64,000 nt of DNA from Rhizobium leguminosarum (GCF_001652265.1 NZ_LWBS01000055.1:1-64000), one strand, 5' to 3'. Positions 26,978 to 39,587 are shown, counted from the stretch's first letter. Notes: generated by a model not told the origin, from the sequence alone. Program-made: numbers and translations.

Positions 26978-28314
26978 CGCCCCCTCTTTCCTCCACGCAA
27001 CTTCGATTTCTTGATCAGGCCTTCGTATTGCTGCGCGATCAGGTGACCCTGGATCTGTGCAACCGTATCAAGAGTTACGCTAACCACGATCAAAAGCGAA
27101 GTCCCACCAAGGGCTAATGGAATGCCGGTTTGCGACACCAAGATCTCCGGCAGGATGCAGACGAAGACGAGATAGAGCGCGCCGATCACCGTGATGCGGG
27201 TCAGCACGTAGTCGATATATTCGGCGGTGCGTTCGCCCGGACGGATGCCGGGAATGAAGCCGCCATGCTTCTTCAGATTGTCGGCCGTGTCCTTCGGATT
27301 GAAGACGATGGCCGTATAGAAGAAGGCGAAGAAGGCGATCAGCGCGCCGTACAGCGCCATATAGAGCGGTTGACCGTGGCCGAGAGCCGCGACGATCGAT
27401 GTCACCCAGGAGGGCATTGCCGAGGTGTTGGCGAAACCGGCGACCGTTGCCGGCAGCAGCAGCAGCGACGACGCGAAGATCGCCGGAATGACACCTGATG
27501 TGTTCAGCTTCAGCGGCAGGTGCGAAGTATCGCCCTGGAACATCCGATTGCCAACCTGACGCTTCGGATATTGAATCAGCAGCCGGCGCTGGGCGCGCTC
27601 GACGAAGACGATGATGCCGATGACGGCGATCGCGACGATGATGACGAGCAGGATGAGGAAGGTCGACAGCGCCCCGGTGCGGCCGAGTTCGAGCGTGCCG
27701 GCAAGGGCAGTCGGAAGGCCGGCCGCGATGCCGGCGAAAATGATCAGCGAGATGCCGTTGCCGATGCCGCGCGAGGTGATCTGCTCGCCGAGCCACATCA
27801 GGAACATCGTGCCGCCGAGCAGCGTCAGAACAGTGGAAACACGGAAGAACCAGCCGGGCTCGACGACGAGGCCCTGGCCGCTTTCAAGGCCGGCGGCAAT
27901 GCCATAGGCCTGGAGCGCACCGAGGATGACGGTACCATAGCGGGTATACTGGTTGATGATCTTACGGCCCTGCTCGCCTTCCTTCTTGAGGTTTTCGAGC
28001 GCCGGCACGACCGAGGTCATGAGCTGAACGATGATCGAAGCGGAGATATAGGGCATGATGCCGAGCGCGAAGATCGCCATGCGCTGAACAGCGCCGCCCG
28101 AAAACATGTTGAAAAGGCCGAGAATGCCGCCTGCCTGGCCGCGGAAAGCCTGGGCATAGGCTTCGGGATTGAGACCCGGAAGCGGAATATGCGTGCCAAG
28201 TCGATAGACGAGGAGAGCTGCCAGTGTGAACCACAAGCGCTTCTTCAAATCCTCGGCTTTGGCGAAGGTCGAAAAATTGAGGTTGGATGCCAATTGTTCC
28301 GCTGCAGAAGCCAT
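26974..28314 (-). CDS. secY: Protein translocase subunit SecY
   Basis: The 446-residue channel subunit of SecYEG with about ten membrane helices. Diagnostic segments are [21 protein letters not shown] at the start of helix 1, [24 protein letters not shown] at the plug/helix 2 region, and the cytosolic loop [19 protein letters not shown]. The ATG follows GCGGAGAAACGC. It lies 234 bp after rplO, an unusually large gap for the spc operon that contains a strong hairpin. Confidence 0.98.
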   Translation of the reverse strand: MASAAEQLASNLNFSTFAKAEDLKKRLWFTLAALLVYRLGTHIPLPGLNPEAYAQAFRGQAGGILGLFNMFSGGAVQRMAIFALGIMPYISASIIVQLMTSVVPALENLKKEGEQGRKIINQYTRYGTVILGALQAYGIAAGLESGQGLVVEPGWFFRVSTVLTLLGGTMFLMWLGEQITSRGIGNGISLIIFAGIAAGLPTALAGTLELGRTGALSTFLILLVIIVAIAVIGIIVFVERAQRRLLIQYPKRQVGNRMFQGDTSHLPLKLNTSGVIPAIFASSLLLLPATVAGFANTSAMPSWVTSIVAALGHGQPLYMALYGALIAFFAFFYTAIVFNPKDTADNLKKHGGFIPGIRPGERTAEYIDYVLTRITVIGALYLVFVCILPEILVSQTGIPLALGGTSLLIVVSVTLDTVAQIQGHLIAQQYEGLIKKSKLRGGKRGR

Positions 28315-28505
28315 GCGTTTCTCCGCGCTACCAATTCCGGCGTCTCTGGGGGACAGACCGGACCCGGAATCAGTATGAAATTATTCAAAACCGGGCTCAG
28401 GACGGATTGCGGCGCAACCCCATGCCTCACCCTTGTTTTCGAGTCTTACCGGCATGACGCGGGCGCGCCAGCCAAGTTTTTGTGAGGCCCACATATGGGA
28501 GCAAA

Positions 28506-28534
28506 ATCGCCCGGTGTGAAGCACCCCGGGCGAT
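28506..28534 (-). terminator. Attenuator-like hairpin between rplO and secY
   Basis: A 9-bp GC-rich stem (28506-28514 with 28526-28534) lies 15 bp after the rplO stop and is followed on the minus strand by TTTT. This resembles an intrinsic terminator, yet essential secY and adk follow at 28314 and below, so read-through or another promoter for secY is implied. Confidence 0.55.
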
Positions 28535-28548
28535 ATATCATCAGATTA

Positions 28549-29025
28549 TTATTCGGCTGCAGCCGGAGCCGAAAGCAGCGTCACGGTGCCGCCGGCCTTT
28601 TCGATCTTCTCGACGGCAGGCTTGGATGCGCCTGCAACGACGATAGTGATCTTGGCCTTGATCTCGCCGTCGGCGAGAACGCGAACGCCGTCCTTGACGC
28701 GGCGGATGACACCAGCAGCCTTGAGGGCAGCTGCGTCAACGGTCGTCTTCGCATCGAGCTTGCCGGCGTCGATCGCCGTCTGGATACGGGCTAGCGACAC
28801 GACAACAAAATCGGAAGCGAAAATGTTGTTGAAGCCGCGCTTCGGCAGGCGACGATAGATCGGCATCTGGCCGCCTTCGAAGCCATTGATGGCGACGCCC
28901 GAACGGGACTTCTGACCCTTCACGCCGCGACCACCAGTCTTGCCCGAGCCCGAGCCGATACCGCGGCCGAGGCGCTTGCGGCTGTGGGTCGAGCCTTCAT
29001 TGTCCTTGATTTCATTGAGTTTCAT
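28549..29025 (-). CDS. rplO: 50S ribosomal protein L15
   Basis: A 158-residue large-subunit protein. The N-terminus [20 protein letters not shown] and glycine-rich [21 protein letters not shown] are diagnostic. ATG 29025 lies behind ACGGAGGAAACGCTC. It is 16 bp after rpmD. The alanine-rich C-terminus (SAPAAAE) is usual in rhizobia. Confidence 0.98.
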   Translation of the reverse strand: MKLNEIKDNEGSTHSRKRLGRGIGSGSGKTGGRGVKGQKSRSGVAINGFEGGQMPIYRRLPKRGFNNIFASDFVVVSLARIQTAIDAGKLDAKTTVDAAALKAAGVIRRVKDGVRVLADGEIKAKITIVVAGASKPAVEKIEKAGGTVTLLSAPAAAE

Positions 29026-29041
29026 GAGCGTTTCCTCCGTC

Positions 29042-29251
29042 TCACTTCTCGTCGACGACGCGAACGAGATGCTGGACAGCACGGATCATACCACGAACGG
29101 AAGGGGTATCCTCCAGCGTGCGGCGACGGTGCATCTTGTTCAGTCCGAGACCGATCAGCGTGCGCTGCTGGACATCCGGACGGCGGATCGGGCTGCCGAT
29201 CTGTTCGATCGTGACAGTCTTCGCTTCAGCCTTCTTAGTAGCCTTGGCCAT
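29042..29251 (-). CDS. rpmD: 50S ribosomal protein L30
   Basis: A 69-residue protein. The core [31 protein letters not shown] fits L30, and the [21 protein letters not shown] end is diagnostic. A short lysine/alanine-rich N-terminal extension ([11 protein letters not shown]) precedes the domain. It lies between rpsE and rplO, the standard place. Confidence 0.97.
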   Translation of the reverse strand: MAKATKKAEAKTVTIEQIGSPIRRPDVQQRTLIGLGLNKMHRRRTLEDTPSVRGMIRAVQHLVRVVDEK

Positions 29252-29265
29252 CTGTCAAACTCCTC

Positions 29266-29835
29266 TTATTCTTCAGAGGCGTTGCCGGAGGCGCCACGAC
29301 GAGCCTGCAGCGTTGCATACTTGATGCCGCGCTGAGCTGCGATGTCCTTCGGGTGAACCTGGTGCTTCAGAGCGTCGAAGGTGGCGCGAACCATGTTATA
29401 GGGGTTCGACGAACCGGTCGACTTGGCGACGACGTCATGCATGCCGAGCGTCTCGAATACGGCGCGCATCGGACCACCGGCGATGATGCCGGTACCAACC
29501 TTGGCCGAGCGCAGCAGAACCTTGCCGGCGCCATGGCGGCCATGAACGTCGTGATGCAGCGTACGGCCGTCACGCAGCGGTACGAAGATCAGTTCGCGCT
29601 TGGCGGCTTCGGTTGCTTTGCGGATGGCTTCCGGCACTTCACGTGCCTTGCCATGGCCGAAGCCGACGCGGCCCTTCTGGTCGCCGACGACGACGAGTGC
29701 TGCGAAACCGAAACGACGGCCGCCCTTGACGACCTTGGCGACGCGGTTGATCGCGACAAGCTTGTCGACGAATTCGCTATCGCGCTCTTCACGGCTCTGG
29801 CGGTCGTCCCGCTGCGGCCTTCTTTCCTGTGCCAT
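29266..29835 (-). CDS. rpsE: 30S ribosomal protein S5
   Basis: A 189-residue protein involved in decoding accuracy and mRNA helicase activity of the ribosome. The S5 N-domain ELVDKLVAI-like segment ([21 protein letters not shown]), then [20 protein letters not shown] and the C-domain [13 protein letters not shown] are seen. ATG 29835 follows AAGAGGACA. There is a 131-bp gap to rplR upstream. Confidence 0.98.
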   Translation of the reverse strand: MAQERRPQRDDRQSREERDSEFVDKLVAINRVAKVVKGGRRFGFAALVVVGDQKGRVGFGHGKAREVPEAIRKATEAAKRELIFVPLRDGRTLHHDVHGRHGAGKVLLRSAKVGTGIIAGGPMRAVFETLGMHDVVAKSTGSSNPYNMVRATFDALKHQVHPKDIAAQRGIKYATLQARRGASGNASEE

Positions 29836-29966
29836 TGTCCTCTTCCTTTTTCTTTTCCGGGTGCAATCGGCAAACAAATGTGGACCGCATCAGCCTCCCC
29901 TTTCGGAGAGCGCCTGCGGTCCGGCGAAAATCCGGCCGGCGCCTGAGGCGTCCGGCCGGAAACTGA

Positions 29967-30329
29967 TCAGAAGGTGAGACCGCCTTCGCGGGCCGCTTCG
30001 GCGAGAGCCTTGATGCGGCCGTGATAGATGAAGGCGCCACGGTCGAACACGACTTCCGTAACACCGGCCTTGGAGGCGCGCTCTGCGAGGAGCTTGCCCA
30101 CAACGGTAGCGGCGGCGGTATCGGCACCGGTCTTCAGAGAACCGCGCAGATCCTTCTCGAGGGTGGAGGCAGACGCAAGCGTCTTGCCGGCCACGTCATC
30201 GATGACCTGGGCGTAGATGTTCTTCGAGGAGCGATGAACCGACAGGCGCGGACGGCCGTTGGCCACCGACTTGAGATGACGGCGCACGCGGTTGGCACGA
30301 CGTGCAAGTGCTTCTTTCCTGCTAGCCAT
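29967..30329 (-). CDS. rplR: 50S ribosomal protein L18
   Basis: A 120-residue 5S-rRNA-binding protein of the central protuberance. [36 protein letters not shown] and the end [24 protein letters not shown] are diagnostic. The ATG follows GGATCACGCGAA. It lies 12 bp after rplF. Confidence 0.98.
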   Translation of the reverse strand: MASRKEALARRANRVRRHLKSVANGRPRLSVHRSSKNIYAQVIDDVAGKTLASASTLEKDLRGSLKTGADTAAATVVGKLLAERASKAGVTEVVFDRGAFIYHGRIKALAEAAREGGLTF

Positions 30330-30341
30330 TTCGCGTGATCC

Positions 30342-30875
30342 TTACTTCTTCTTGCCTTCTTTGCGGACGATCCGCTCGTCAGCGTACTTGACGCCCTTAC
30401 CCTTGTAGGGCTCAGGACCGCGATATTCGCGGATTTCGGCAGCAACCTGACCGACCTGCTGCTTGTCGATGCCGCTGACGACGATTTCCGTCGGCTTCGG
30501 AACAACGATCGAGATACCGACCGGCGGCTCGTAGATCACGTCATGGCTGAAACCGAGGGCCAGCTGCAGGTTCTTGCCCTGCATGGCGGCGCGGTAACCG
30601 ACGCCGTTGATTTCAAGCTTGCGCTCGAAACCGTCCTTGACGCCCTTGAAGATGCCTTCGATCATCGTGCGGGACATGCCCCACTTTGAGCGCGCATCCT
30701 TGGTCTGGTTTACCGGCGTCACGACGACGGCGTTATTTTCAAGCTTGAGGCTGATTTCGTCGTTAGCAACGAAAAACAGCTCGCCCTTCGGCCCCTTTGC
30801 AGTCACCTTCTGGCCATCGACCGTAGCCGTGATCCCAGCAGGCACCTGAACGGGCTTTTTACCGATACGAGACAT
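30342..30875 (-). CDS. rplF: 50S ribosomal protein L6
   Basis: A 177-residue protein near the GTPase-associated centre. [19 protein letters not shown] at the start and the C-terminal signature [23 protein letters not shown] are diagnostic. The ATG follows GACAGGATTGAAAC. It is 42 bp after rpsH in the spc operon. Confidence 0.98.
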   Translation of the reverse strand: MSRIGKKPVQVPAGITATVDGQKVTAKGPKGELFFVANDEISLKLENNAVVVTPVNQTKDARSKWGMSRTMIEGIFKGVKDGFERKLEINGVGYRAAMQGKNLQLALGFSHDVIYEPPVGISIVVPKPTEIVVSGIDKQQVGQVAAEIREYRGPEPYKGKGVKYADERIVRKEGKKK

Positions 30876-30917
30876 GTTTCAATCCTGTCTGTTCGCTATG
30901 GAGATCCCTGCCCGATC

Positions 30918-31316
30918 TTAGAAGACCGAGCAAAGAACCTCGCCACCAACGTTCTGTTCGCGAGCCTGGTGATCAGCCATCACACCCTTCGGAGTCGAAA
31001 GGATGGTGATGCCGAGACCGTTCGCGACCTGCGGAATGGACTTGACCGAGACATAAACCCGGCGGCCCGGCTTGGACACACGGCCGATCTCACGGATCAC
31101 CGATGCGCCTTCATAATATTTCAGCTCGATGCTGAGTTCCGACTTGCCATTGCCGAAATCGACAACGGAGTAGCCACGGATGTAGCCTTCGGACTGCAGA
31201 ACATCGAGAACACGTGCACGGAGCTTCGAAGCAGGCGTCGAAACCGACGACTTGCGGCGGGAAGCGCCGTTACGGATGCGAGTGAGCATATCGCCCAACG
31301 GATCAGTCATTGTCAT
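30918..31316 (-). CDS. rpsH: 30S ribosomal protein S8
   Basis: A 132-residue primary 16S-rRNA-binding protein and, in Escherichia coli, the translational repressor of the spc operon. [18 protein letters not shown] at the start and [24 protein letters not shown] near the end are diagnostic. Tandem ATGs (31316, 31310) are possible starts; the first follows GGAGCAGGTTAC. Confidence 0.98.
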   Translation of the reverse strand: MTMTDPLGDMLTRIRNGASRRKSSVSTPASKLRARVLDVLQSEGYIRGYSVVDFGNGKSELSIELKYYEGASVIREIGRVSKPGRRVYVSVKSIPQVANGLGITILSTPKGVMADHQAREQNVGGEVLCSVF

Positions 31317-31328
31317 GTAACCTGCTCC

Positions 31329-31634
31329 TTACCAGCTCGACTTGACGATACCCGGCACCTTGCCGAGATTGCCGAGTTCACGCAGCGCAATACGCGACAT
31401 GCGCAGTTTGCGGTAATATGCGCGCGGACGCCCCGAAACTTCGCAACGATTGCGAATACGGGTCTTCGATCCATCACGCGGCAGGGATGCCAGCTTGATC
31501 GAGGCCTTGAACCGCTCTTCGATCGGAAGAGCCTGGTTCATGATGATCGCCTTCAACCCAGCCCGCTTAGCGGCCTGGTTAGCGACCGTAGTACGGCGGC
31601 GCTTGTTCTTTTCAACTGCGCTTGTCTTCGCCAT
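31329..31634 (-). CDS. rpsN: 30S ribosomal protein S14 (zinc-free long form)
   Basis: A 101-residue S14. It is the C-minus form: only one cysteine ([21 protein letters not shown]) and no CxxC zinc knuckles, with the full-length N-terminal half. ATG 31634 follows AAAAGGAACC. It sits between rplE and rpsH, the normal spc order. Confidence 0.97.
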   Translation of the reverse strand: MAKTSAVEKNKRRRTTVANQAAKRAGLKAIIMNQALPIEERFKASIKLASLPRDGSKTRIRNRCEVSGRPRAYYRKLRMSRIALRELGNLGKVPGIVKSSW

Positions 31635-31666
31635 GTCAGGTTCCTTTTCTACGCTCGTCGTTACGG

Positions 31667-32224
31667 TTATTGACGGAACGGGAAGCTGAACTCTTTCAGG
31701 AGAGCCCGTGCTTCGTCGTCGGTCGTCGCCGTCGTGCAAACGATGATGTCCATGCCCCACATCTGATCAACCTTGTCGTAGTTGATCTCAGGGAACACAA
31801 TGTGCTCCTTGATGCCCATGGCGAAGTTGCCACGGCCGTCAAAGCTTTTCGGGTTCAGGCCGCGGAAGTCGCGAACGCGCGGGAGCGCGATGTTCACGAG
31901 ACGGTCCAAGAACTCGTACATGCGGGCGCCGCGCAGGGTGACCTTCGCGCCGATCGGCATCTGTTCGCGGACCTTGAAGCCTGCGATAGAGTTACGTGCG
32001 CGGGTGATGACCGGCTTCTGGCCGGCAATCGCTGCGAGGTCGGCGGCAGCTACCGTCGGCTTCTTCGAGTCAGCGGTCGCTTCGCCGACACCCATGTTGA
32101 TCACGATCTTGTCGAGTTTCGGAATCATCATCTCGTTGGCGTAGGAGAACTGCTCCTGCATCGCCTTGCGGATGCGCTCGACATATTCCTTCTTGAGCCG
32201 CGGCTCATATTTTGCCTCAGCCAT
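31667..32224 (-). CDS. rplE: 50S ribosomal protein L5
   Basis: A 185-residue protein that binds 5S rRNA and forms the bridge to S13. [15 protein letters not shown] near the N-terminus, and [26 protein letters not shown] plus the C-terminal [20 protein letters not shown] are diagnostic. Its start overlaps the rplX end by 8 bp. Confidence 0.98.
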   Translation of the reverse strand: MAEAKYEPRLKKEYVERIRKAMQEQFSYANEMMIPKLDKIVINMGVGEATADSKKPTVAAADLAAIAGQKPVITRARNSIAGFKVREQMPIGAKVTLRGARMYEFLDRLVNIALPRVRDFRGLNPKSFDGRGNFAMGIKEHIVFPEINYDKVDQMWGMDIIVCTTATTDDEARALLKEFSFPFRQ

Positions 32225-32525
32225 CGATCACTTCTCCAGAACGCTTGGCCACACGGACCTTCTTGCCGTCAACAACCTTGAAACCGACGCGGGTCGGCTT
32301 GCCGTCCTTGTCGATGATTGCAACGTTGGACAGGTGAACCGGGGCTTCCTTGTTGATGATGCCGGCTTCCTGGGTCTGCGTCTGGCGCTGGTGGCGCTTG
32401 ACGACGTTGACGCCACGAACAACGGCACGATCTTCCTTCGGCATGACCTGGACAACTTCGCCGGTACGGCCCTTGTCCTTGCCAGCGAGCATGACGACCT
32501 TGTCGCCCTTACGAATCTTCTGCAT
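32217..32525 (-). CDS. rplX: 50S ribosomal protein L24
   Basis: A 102-residue assembly-initiator protein at the exit-tunnel mouth. The KOW motif [22 protein letters not shown] at the N-terminus and [13 protein letters not shown] follow the family. The ATG lies behind GGAGCGAAGCG, 11 bp after rplN. Confidence 0.98.
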   Translation of the reverse strand: MQKIRKGDKVVMLAGKDKGRTGEVVQVMPKEDRAVVRGVNVVKRHQRQTQTQEAGIINKEAPVHLSNVAIIDKDGKPTRVGFKVVDGKKVRVAKRSGEVIDG

Positions 32526-32536
32526 CGCTTCGCTCC

Positions 32537-32905
32537 TTACAGTACTTCGGGAGCCAGCGAGATGATCTTCATGTGGTTCTTGGCGCGAAGTTCGCGCGGA
32601 ACCGGTCCGAAGATACGGGTGCCGATCGGCTCTTTCTTGTTGTCGATGAGGACTGCTGCGTTGGTGTCGAAGCGGATGACGGAGCCATCTGCACGACGGA
32701 TGTCCTTGGCGGTGCGAACGACAACCGCCTTCATCACGTCACCCTTCTTCACGCGGCCGCGCGGGATCGCTTCCTTGATCGAAACGACGATGACGTCGCC
32801 GATCGAGGCATACTTGCGCTTCGAGCCGCCCAGCACCTTGATGCACATGACACGACGTGCGCCGGAATTATCCGCGACGTCGAGGTTTGTTTGCATCTGA
32901 ATCAT
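32537..32905 (-). CDS. rplN: 50S ribosomal protein L14
   Basis: A 122-residue protein of the subunit interface. [19 protein letters not shown] and [16 protein letters not shown] are diagnostic, ending IISLAPEVL. It heads the spc operon and is separated from rpsQ, the last S10-operon gene, by an unusually long 258-bp gap. Confidence 0.98.
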   Translation of the reverse strand: MIQMQTNLDVADNSGARRVMCIKVLGGSKRKYASIGDVIVVSIKEAIPRGRVKKGDVMKAVVVRTAKDIRRADGSVIRFDTNAAVLIDNKKEPIGTRIFGPVPRELRAKNHMKIISLAPEVL

Positions 32906-33163
32906 ATCAGGTCGCCTTCTTGGTTTACCGGAATGGTTGGGCTAGCCCCCTACTCCGGCTTATGAAAATTTTCGCCGGCCGAGCTGCCGTAAGGCAGCAC
33001 AGACTCGGCAATAGCTGAATAGCGCGGGATCGATCGTGCCAGGGTGGTTTCCCGAACGGGACCTTCCGTGCGCTCAAAGCAAAAGAACGCCCGGCATTCG
33101 AGCGTTCTGACGCTGCTTCATACAGATATTTTGGCGAGACGCAAGGCCTCGCGCAAAATTCTG
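32906..33163 (-). promoter_or_regulatory. S10-spc operon junction
   Basis: A 258-bp gap between rpsQ and rplN, where neighbouring ribosomal genes are mostly 2-40 bp apart. It contains a 6-bp GTAA-loop hairpin (32983-32988 with 32993-32998) and an AGAACGC/GCGTTCT inverted repeat near 33085-33108. No frame is convincing. It may carry the spc promoter and leader. Confidence 0.45.
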
Positions 33164-33403
33164 TTACTTGCCCTGGGCGGAGATCACCGTCCAACGCTTG
33201 TCCTTGGAGATCGGCGCGCATTCCTCGATGGATACGGTATCGCCGATCTTGTACTGGTTATTCTCGTCGTGGGCCTTGTACTTCTTGGAACGACGAACGG
33301 TCTTCTGGAGCAGCGGGTGAGCGAAACGACGCTCGACACGAACCACTACCGTCTTCTCGTTCTTGTCGCCAACGACGACGCCCTGCAGGATGCGCTTCGG
33401 CAT
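33164..33403 (-). CDS. rpsQ: 30S ribosomal protein S17
   Basis: A 79-residue primary 16S-rRNA-binding protein. [21 protein letters not shown] and [19 protein letters not shown] are diagnostic, with the ISKDKRW end. The ATG follows CCTAAAGGAAG. It is the last gene of the S10 cluster, 12 bp after rpmC. Confidence 0.98.
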   Translation of the reverse strand: MPKRILQGVVVGDKNEKTVVVRVERRFAHPLLQKTVRRSKKYKAHDENNQYKIGDTVSIEECAPISKDKRWTVISAQGK

Positions 33404-33415
33404 ATTTTTCTTCCT

Positions 33416-33616
33416 TTAGGCCTTAACTTCTGCCGCCTTCTGGCGGGCAATGGTTTTCACGCGGGCGATGTCCTTGCGGACTTCGTTGATGCGCGAGGAC
33501 TTTTCGAGCTGGCCGGTTGCCTTCTGAAAGCGCAGGTTGAACTGCTCCTTCTTCAGCTTGGCAAGCTCGTCCTTGAGTTGGTCAGCGCTGAACGCGCGAA
33601 CGTCTGAGGCTTTCAT
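33416..33616 (-). CDS. rpmC: 50S ribosomal protein L29
   Basis: A 66-residue, highly charged helical protein near the tunnel exit, part of the docking site for signal recognition particle and trigger factor. The [23 protein letters not shown] segment is diagnostic. It lies 12 bp from both rplP and rpsQ. Confidence 0.97.
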   Translation of the reverse strand: MKASDVRAFSADQLKDELAKLKKEQFNLRFQKATGQLEKSSRINEVRKDIARVKTIARQKAAEVKA

Positions 33617-33628
33617 GAGCTCAATCCC

Positions 33629-34042
33629 TTACTCTGCAATGCGCTGAACGAAGCGCGTCTTGACCGAGAGCTTGGCAGAGCCGAGGCGAAGCGCCTCACG
33701 GGCGATTTCTTCGCTGACACCGTCGATCTCGAACATCATACGGCCGGGCTTGACCTTGCATGCCCAGTATTCAACGGAGCCCTTACCCTTACCCATACGG
33801 ACTTCGGTCGGCTTTGCGGTTACCGGAACGTCCGGGAACACGCGGATCCATACACGGCCGGCGCGCTTCATATAACGCGTGATCGCGCGGCGGGCCGCTT
33901 CGATCTCGCGCGCGTTGACGCGGTTGGGTTCCTGTGCCTTCAGGCCAAATTCGCCGAATGCCAGATCAGAACCGCCCTTGGCGACGCCCTTGATGCGGCC
34001 CTTGAACTGCTTGCGGTACTTGGTACGCTTTGGCTGCAACAT
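33629..34042 (-). CDS. rplP: 50S ribosomal protein L16
   Basis: A 137-residue protein that organises the A-site region. [21 protein letters not shown], then [26 protein letters not shown] are diagnostic. The ATG follows CGGAGAATAAGAAA. The order rpsC-rplP-rpmC-rpsQ is canonical. Confidence 0.98.
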   Translation of the reverse strand: MLQPKRTKYRKQFKGRIKGVAKGGSDLAFGEFGLKAQEPNRVNAREIEAARRAITRYMKRAGRVWIRVFPDVPVTAKPTEVRMGKGKGSVEYWACKVKPGRMMFEIDGVSEEIAREALRLGSAKLSVKTRFVQRIAE

Positions 34043-34078
34043 TTTCTTATTCTCCGAACTTCTCTGCCACGCGCGCTA

Positions 34079-34809
<731 letters not shown>

Positions 34810-34810
<1 letters not shown>

Positions 34811-35199
34811 TATGCGGCCTCCTCTGCTGCCTGCACTTCACGAACGACGATCGTCAGGTGCGCGAAGGGCTTTTCGATGCGCGACGCGCGACCGCGGCCA
34901 CGAGCGTGGAAACGCTTCATGACGATCGACTTGCCGACATAGGCCTCGGCGACAACCAGCGAGTCGACGTCGAGATCGTGGTTGTTCTCGGCGTTGGCGA
35001 TCGCAGATTCGAGCGTCTTCTTGACGGCGCCTGCGATGCGCTTGCGGGAGAACTCCAGCTCAGCGAGTGCGCGCTCGACCTTCTTGCCGCGGATAGCCGC
35101 AGCAACCAGGTTGAGCTTCTGGGGGCTGACGCGGAGCGTGCGGGCGACTGCTTGCGCCTCGTTGTCCTTCAGCCGGCGTTCGGCTTTTGCCTTGCCCAT
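34810..35199 (-). CDS. rplV: 50S ribosomal protein L22
   Basis: A 129-residue protein lining the exit tunnel. [30 protein letters not shown] and the C-terminal [18 protein letters not shown] are diagnostic. It starts 2 bp after rpsS, with GAGGAAG ribosome site inside the gap region. Confidence 0.98.
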
Positions 35200-35201
35200 T
35201 G

Positions 35202-35480
35202 TTACTTCCTCTTCGCCTTCTTGTCCGCGCCGTGACCGTAGTAGGTGCGGGTCGGAGAGAATTCACCGAATTTGTGGCCGACCATGTCTTCATTGACGCT
35301 GACCGGGATATGCTTGCTGCCGTTGTAGACGCCGAAGGTGAGACCGACGAACTGCGGCAGGATCGTGGAGCGACGGCTCCAGATCTTGATCACTTCACTA
35401 CGACCGCCTTCACGAACCTTCTCAGCCTTCTTGAGAAGATAGCCGTCAACGAACGGACCTTTCCATACTGAACGAGCCAT
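35202..35480 (-). CDS. rpsS: 30S ribosomal protein S19
   Basis: A 92-residue head protein contacting S13 and 23S r[23 protein letters not shown] and [18 protein letters not shown] are diagnostic. The ATG follows GAGAGGAAGTCTCCA. It lies between rplB and rplV. Confidence 0.98.
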   Translation of the reverse strand: MARSVWKGPFVDGYLLKKAEKVREGGRSEVIKIWSRRSTILPQFVGLTFGVYNGSKHIPVSVNEDMVGHKFGEFSPTRTYYGHGADKKAKRK

Positions 35481-35495
35481 TGGAGACTTCCTCTC

Positions 35496-36332
35496 TTACT
35501 TCTTACGCTGATGACGCGAGCGCATGATCATCTTGTCGGTCGACTTGTTCGACCGGGTGCGCTTGCCCTTGGTCGGCTTGCCCCACGGTGTCACCGGATG
35601 GCGACCACCGGAGGTGCGGCCTTCACCACCGCCGTGCGGATGGTCGACCGGGTTCATGACGACACCGCGGTTATGCGGACGCTTGCCGCGCCAAACGGTA
35701 CGACCGGCCTTGCCGTCGTTGATGTTGGCGTGATCAGGGTTGGAGACGGCGCCGATCGAAGCAAGGCAGGAGCCATGAACGAGACGCTGTTCACCGGAGT
35801 TAAGGCGAAGGATCGCCATGCCCTGGTCGCGGCCGACGAGCTGTGCGTAACCACCGGCGGAGCGAGCGATCTGACCACCCTTGCCCGGCTTCATTTCCAC
35901 ATTGTGGATGATGGAGCCGACCGGGATGTACTGCAGCGGCATGGTGTTGCCGGGCTTGACGTCGACAGCCTTCTCGGAAGCGATAACCTTGTCACCGGCA
36001 GCGAGACGCTGGGGAGCGAGGATATAAGCCTTCTCGCCGTCAGCATAGTTCACCAGCGCGATGAAAGCCGTGCGGTTCGGATCGTATTCGATACGCTCGA
36101 CCGTGCCTTCGACGTCGAACTTGCGACGCTTGAAGTCAATCAGACGATAGGTGCGCTTATGACCACCGCCGATGAAGCGGGCGGTGATGCGGCCGAGGTT
36201 GTTACGACCGCCGCTCTTCGTCAGACCTTCCGTCAGCGCCTTGACCGGCTTGCCCTTGTAGAGGGCCGAGCGGTCGACGATGACCAGCTGGCGCTGGCTC
36301 GGGGTGATCGGATTGAAAGTTTTCAATGCCAT
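35496..36332 (-). CDS. rplB: 50S ribosomal protein L2
   Basis: A 278-residue core protein needed for subunit joining and peptidyl transfer. [19 protein letters not shown] and the loop [21 protein letters not shown], which carries the conserved histidine implicated in peptidyl transfer, are present. The ATG follows GAGGTATAAGAAA. It is 11 bp after rplW. Confidence 0.98.
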   Translation of the reverse strand: MALKTFNPITPSQRQLVIVDRSALYKGKPVKALTEGLTKSGGRNNLGRITARFIGGGHKRTYRLIDFKRRKFDVEGTVERIEYDPNRTAFIALVNYADGEKAYILAPQRLAAGDKVIASEKAVDVKPGNTMPLQYIPVGSIIHNVEMKPGKGGQIARSAGGYAQLVGRDQGMAILRLNSGEQRLVHGSCLASIGAVSNPDHANINDGKAGRTVWRGKRPHNRGVVMNPVDHPHGGGEGRTSGGRHPVTPWGKPTKGKRTRSNKSTDKMIMRSRHQRKK

Positions 36333-36343
36333 TTTCTTATACC

Positions 36344-36637
36344 TCAGAGACCGGTGGAGACGTCGATCGTCTGGCCTTCAGCCAGCGTCACAACAGCCTT
36401 CTTCACGTCCTTCTGCTTGCCGACGAAACCGCGGAACCGCTTGGTCTTGCCCTTGCGCAGCAGAGTGTTGACAGCCGTAACCTTGACGCCGAACAGCGCC
36501 TCGACCGCAGCCTTGATTTCCGGCTTCGTCGCCTGCTTGGCGACGTTGAAAACAACCTGGTTGTTTTCGGATACCAGCGTGGACTTTTCGGTGATCGCCG
36601 GAGAGACGATCACATCGTAGTGGCGAAGATCGGTCAC
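36344..36637 (-). CDS. rplW: 50S ribosomal protein L23
   Basis: A 97-residue protein at the tunnel exit, docking site for trigger factor. [20 protein letters not shown] and [26 protein letters not shown] are diagnostic. The start is GTG at 36637 (MTDLRHYDV), overlapping the rplD stop by 4 bp (GTGA) behind AGAGGAGCG. Confidence 0.97.
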   Translation of the reverse strand: MTDLRHYDVIVSPAITEKSTLVSENNQVVFNVAKQATKPEIKAAVEALFGVKVTAVNTLLRKGKTKRFRGFVGKQKDVKKAVVTLAEGQTIDVSTGL

Positions 36638-37254
36638 TTGAATCGCTCCTCTAGCGCTTCAACCGCAGCCTTGGAAAGCACGAGCTTGCCGCGGCGCACG
36701 ATGTCGTAAACGTTGATGCCCTGGATCGGCAGAACATCGATGTTCGGGATGTTCTGAGCTGCGAGCTTGAAGTTTCCGTCAAGCTCTGCGCCGCCGATGA
36801 ACAGGGCGTTGGTCAGGCCGAGCGTCTCGAAAACGGACGCGAGAGCCTTGGTCTTGGCTTCAGCGGCAACCAGGTTGTCGATGACGATAACGTCATCGGC
36901 CTTGATCTTGGCCGAAAGGGCGTGGCGAAGGCCGAGTGCACGAACCTTCTTCGGAAGATCGTGCTCGTGGCTGCGGACGACCGGGCCGTGAGCCTTGCCG
37001 CCGCCGCGGAACTGCGGAGCGCGAGCCGAATGGTGGCGGGCGCGGCCCGTACCCTTCTGCTTGTACATCTTGGCGCCAGTGCGCGAAACTTCCGCGCGGC
37101 CCTTAGCCTTGTGCGTGCCCTGCTGCTTCTTGGCAAGCTGCCAGCGGATGACGCGGGCGAGAATGTCTTCACGGGGCTCGAGGCCGAAAATCGCGTCCGA
37201 AAGGGAAACCTTCCCGGCGTCTTTTCCCTCGAGGGTCTTGACGTTGAATTCCAT
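36634..37254 (-). CDS. rplD: 50S ribosomal protein L4
   Basis: A 206-residue protein that, in Escherichia coli, also represses its own S10 operon. [20 protein letters not shown] at the start and the tunnel loop region [24 protein letters not shown] are diagnostic. ATG 37254 follows AAGGGAGCC. It ends overlapping rplW. Confidence 0.98.
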   Translation of the reverse strand: MEFNVKTLEGKDAGKVSLSDAIFGLEPREDILARVIRWQLAKKQQGTHKAKGRAEVSRTGAKMYKQKGTGRARHHSARAPQFRGGGKAHGPVVRSHEHDLPKKVRALGLRHALSAKIKADDVIVIDNLVAAEAKTKALASVFETLGLTNALFIGGAELDGNFKLAAQNIPNIDVLPIQGINVYDIVRRGKLVLSKAAVEALEERFK

Positions 37255-37267
37255 TGATCTGGCTCCC

Positions 37268-37909
37268 TTACTTCGCGGCCGACTTGACGGCGTCGCGCAC
37301 GATGATCCAAGCACCCTTGGAACCAGGAACAGCACCCTTGATCAGGATCAGACCACGATCTTCGTCGGTCGAAACTACTTCCAGGTTCTGCGTCGTGACG
37401 CGCGTCTGGCCCATGTGACCAGCCATCTTCTTGTTCTTGAAAACCTTGCCCGGATCCTGGCGCGAGCCGGTCGAACCGTGCGAACGGTGAGACACCGACA
37501 CACCGTGCGTGGCACGCAGACCGCCGAAACCGTGGCGCTTCATGGCGCCGGCAAAGCCCTTACCGATCGTCGTGCCCGTCACGTCGACGAGCTGACCGGC
37601 TGCAAAGTGACCCGCCTTGATCTCAGTGCCGATCTCGAGCAGCTGATCTTCCGACACGCGGAATTCCGTCAGCTTGGCCTTCGGCTCGACGTTGGCGATG
37701 GCAAAGTTGCCACGCATCGCCTTCGACGTGTTCTTCACCTTCGCCTGGCCGGCACCGAGCTGAACTGCGGTATAGCCATTCTTTTCGACAGTGCGCGTGG
37801 CGACGACCTGGCAGCCTTCCATACGCAGTACCGTTACCGGGACATGCTCGCCGGCGTCGTTATAGACGCGGGTCATTCCCACCTTCTGTGCAATCACACC
37901 TGAACGCAT
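37268..37909 (-). CDS. rplC: 50S ribosomal protein L3
   Basis: A 213-residue protein that reaches the peptidyl-transferase centre. [20 protein letters not shown] and the signature [28 protein letters not shown] region are present. ATG 37909 was chosen behind GAAGGATTG rather than the in-frame ATG at 37927. Confidence 0.98.
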   Translation of the reverse strand: MRSGVIAQKVGMTRVYNDAGEHVPVTVLRMEGCQVVATRTVEKNGYTAVQLGAGQAKVKNTSKAMRGNFAIANVEPKAKLTEFRVSEDQLLEIGTEIKAGHFAAGQLVDVTGTTIGKGFAGAMKRHGFGGLRATHGVSVSHRSHGSTGSRQDPGKVFKNKKMAGHMGQTRVTTQNLEVVSTDEDRGLILIKGAVPGSKGAWIIVRDAVKSAAK

Positions 37910-37948
37910 CGGTTCAATCCTTCTCACTCAGCCCGAAGACCCGAGGTC

Positions 37949-38257
37949 TCAGAGCTTGATCTCAACATCGACACCGGCGGCGAGATCGAGCTTCATCAGC
38001 GCGTCTACCGTCTGCGGGGTCGGGTCAACGATATCGAGAAGGCGCTTATGCGTGCGCATCTCGAACTGTTCGCGGCTCTTCTTGTCGATGTGCGGGGACC
38101 GGTTGACCGTAAACTTCTCGATGCGGGTCGGAAGCGGAACGGGGCCCCGGACGCTTGCACCGGTGCGCTTAGCCGTCGATACGATCTCGCGCGTGGAGGC
38201 ATCGAGAATCCGGTGATCGAACGCCTTCAGGCGGATGCGGATATTCTGGCCGTTCAT
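37949..38257 (-). CDS. rpsJ: 30S ribosomal protein S10
   Basis: A 102-residue 30S head protein that also forms the NusB-S10 antitermination complex. [22 protein letters not shown] and [30 protein letters not shown] are diagnostic. The ATG follows AAGGATAAAG. It opens the S10 operon, 154 bp after tuf. Confidence 0.98.
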   Translation of the reverse strand: MNGQNIRIRLKAFDHRILDASTREIVSTAKRTGASVRGPVPLPTRIEKFTVNRSPHIDKKSREQFEMRTHKRLLDIVDPTPQTVDALMKLDLAAGVDVEIKL

Positions 38258-38353
38258 TCGACTTTATCCTTGTGTCTGTTATCCGCGTGTCACCGCTTAG
38301 GGACACGACTTACCTTCAGTTACGTTAGCGGGCCACCGGTTTCAAAGATCGAG

Positions 38354-38403
38354 AGGGACACCGAGATCGGCGTCCCTATCCTTTCCTTGGGCCAGGTGGC
38401 CCA
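38354..38403 (-). promoter_or_regulatory. Hairpins between tuf copy 1 and rpsJ
   Basis: Just after the tuf stop, a 16-nt hairpin (38388-38403, TGGGCC stem) is followed by a longer stem-loop at 38354-38377. In the minus-strand RNA the only imperfect pair of the longer stem becomes G-U. No T-run follows, so it looks more like a processing or attenuation site at the str/S10 operon junction than a terminator. Confidence 0.45.
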
Positions 38404-38411
38404 GCCGCTAA

Positions 38412-39587
<1,176 letters not shown>

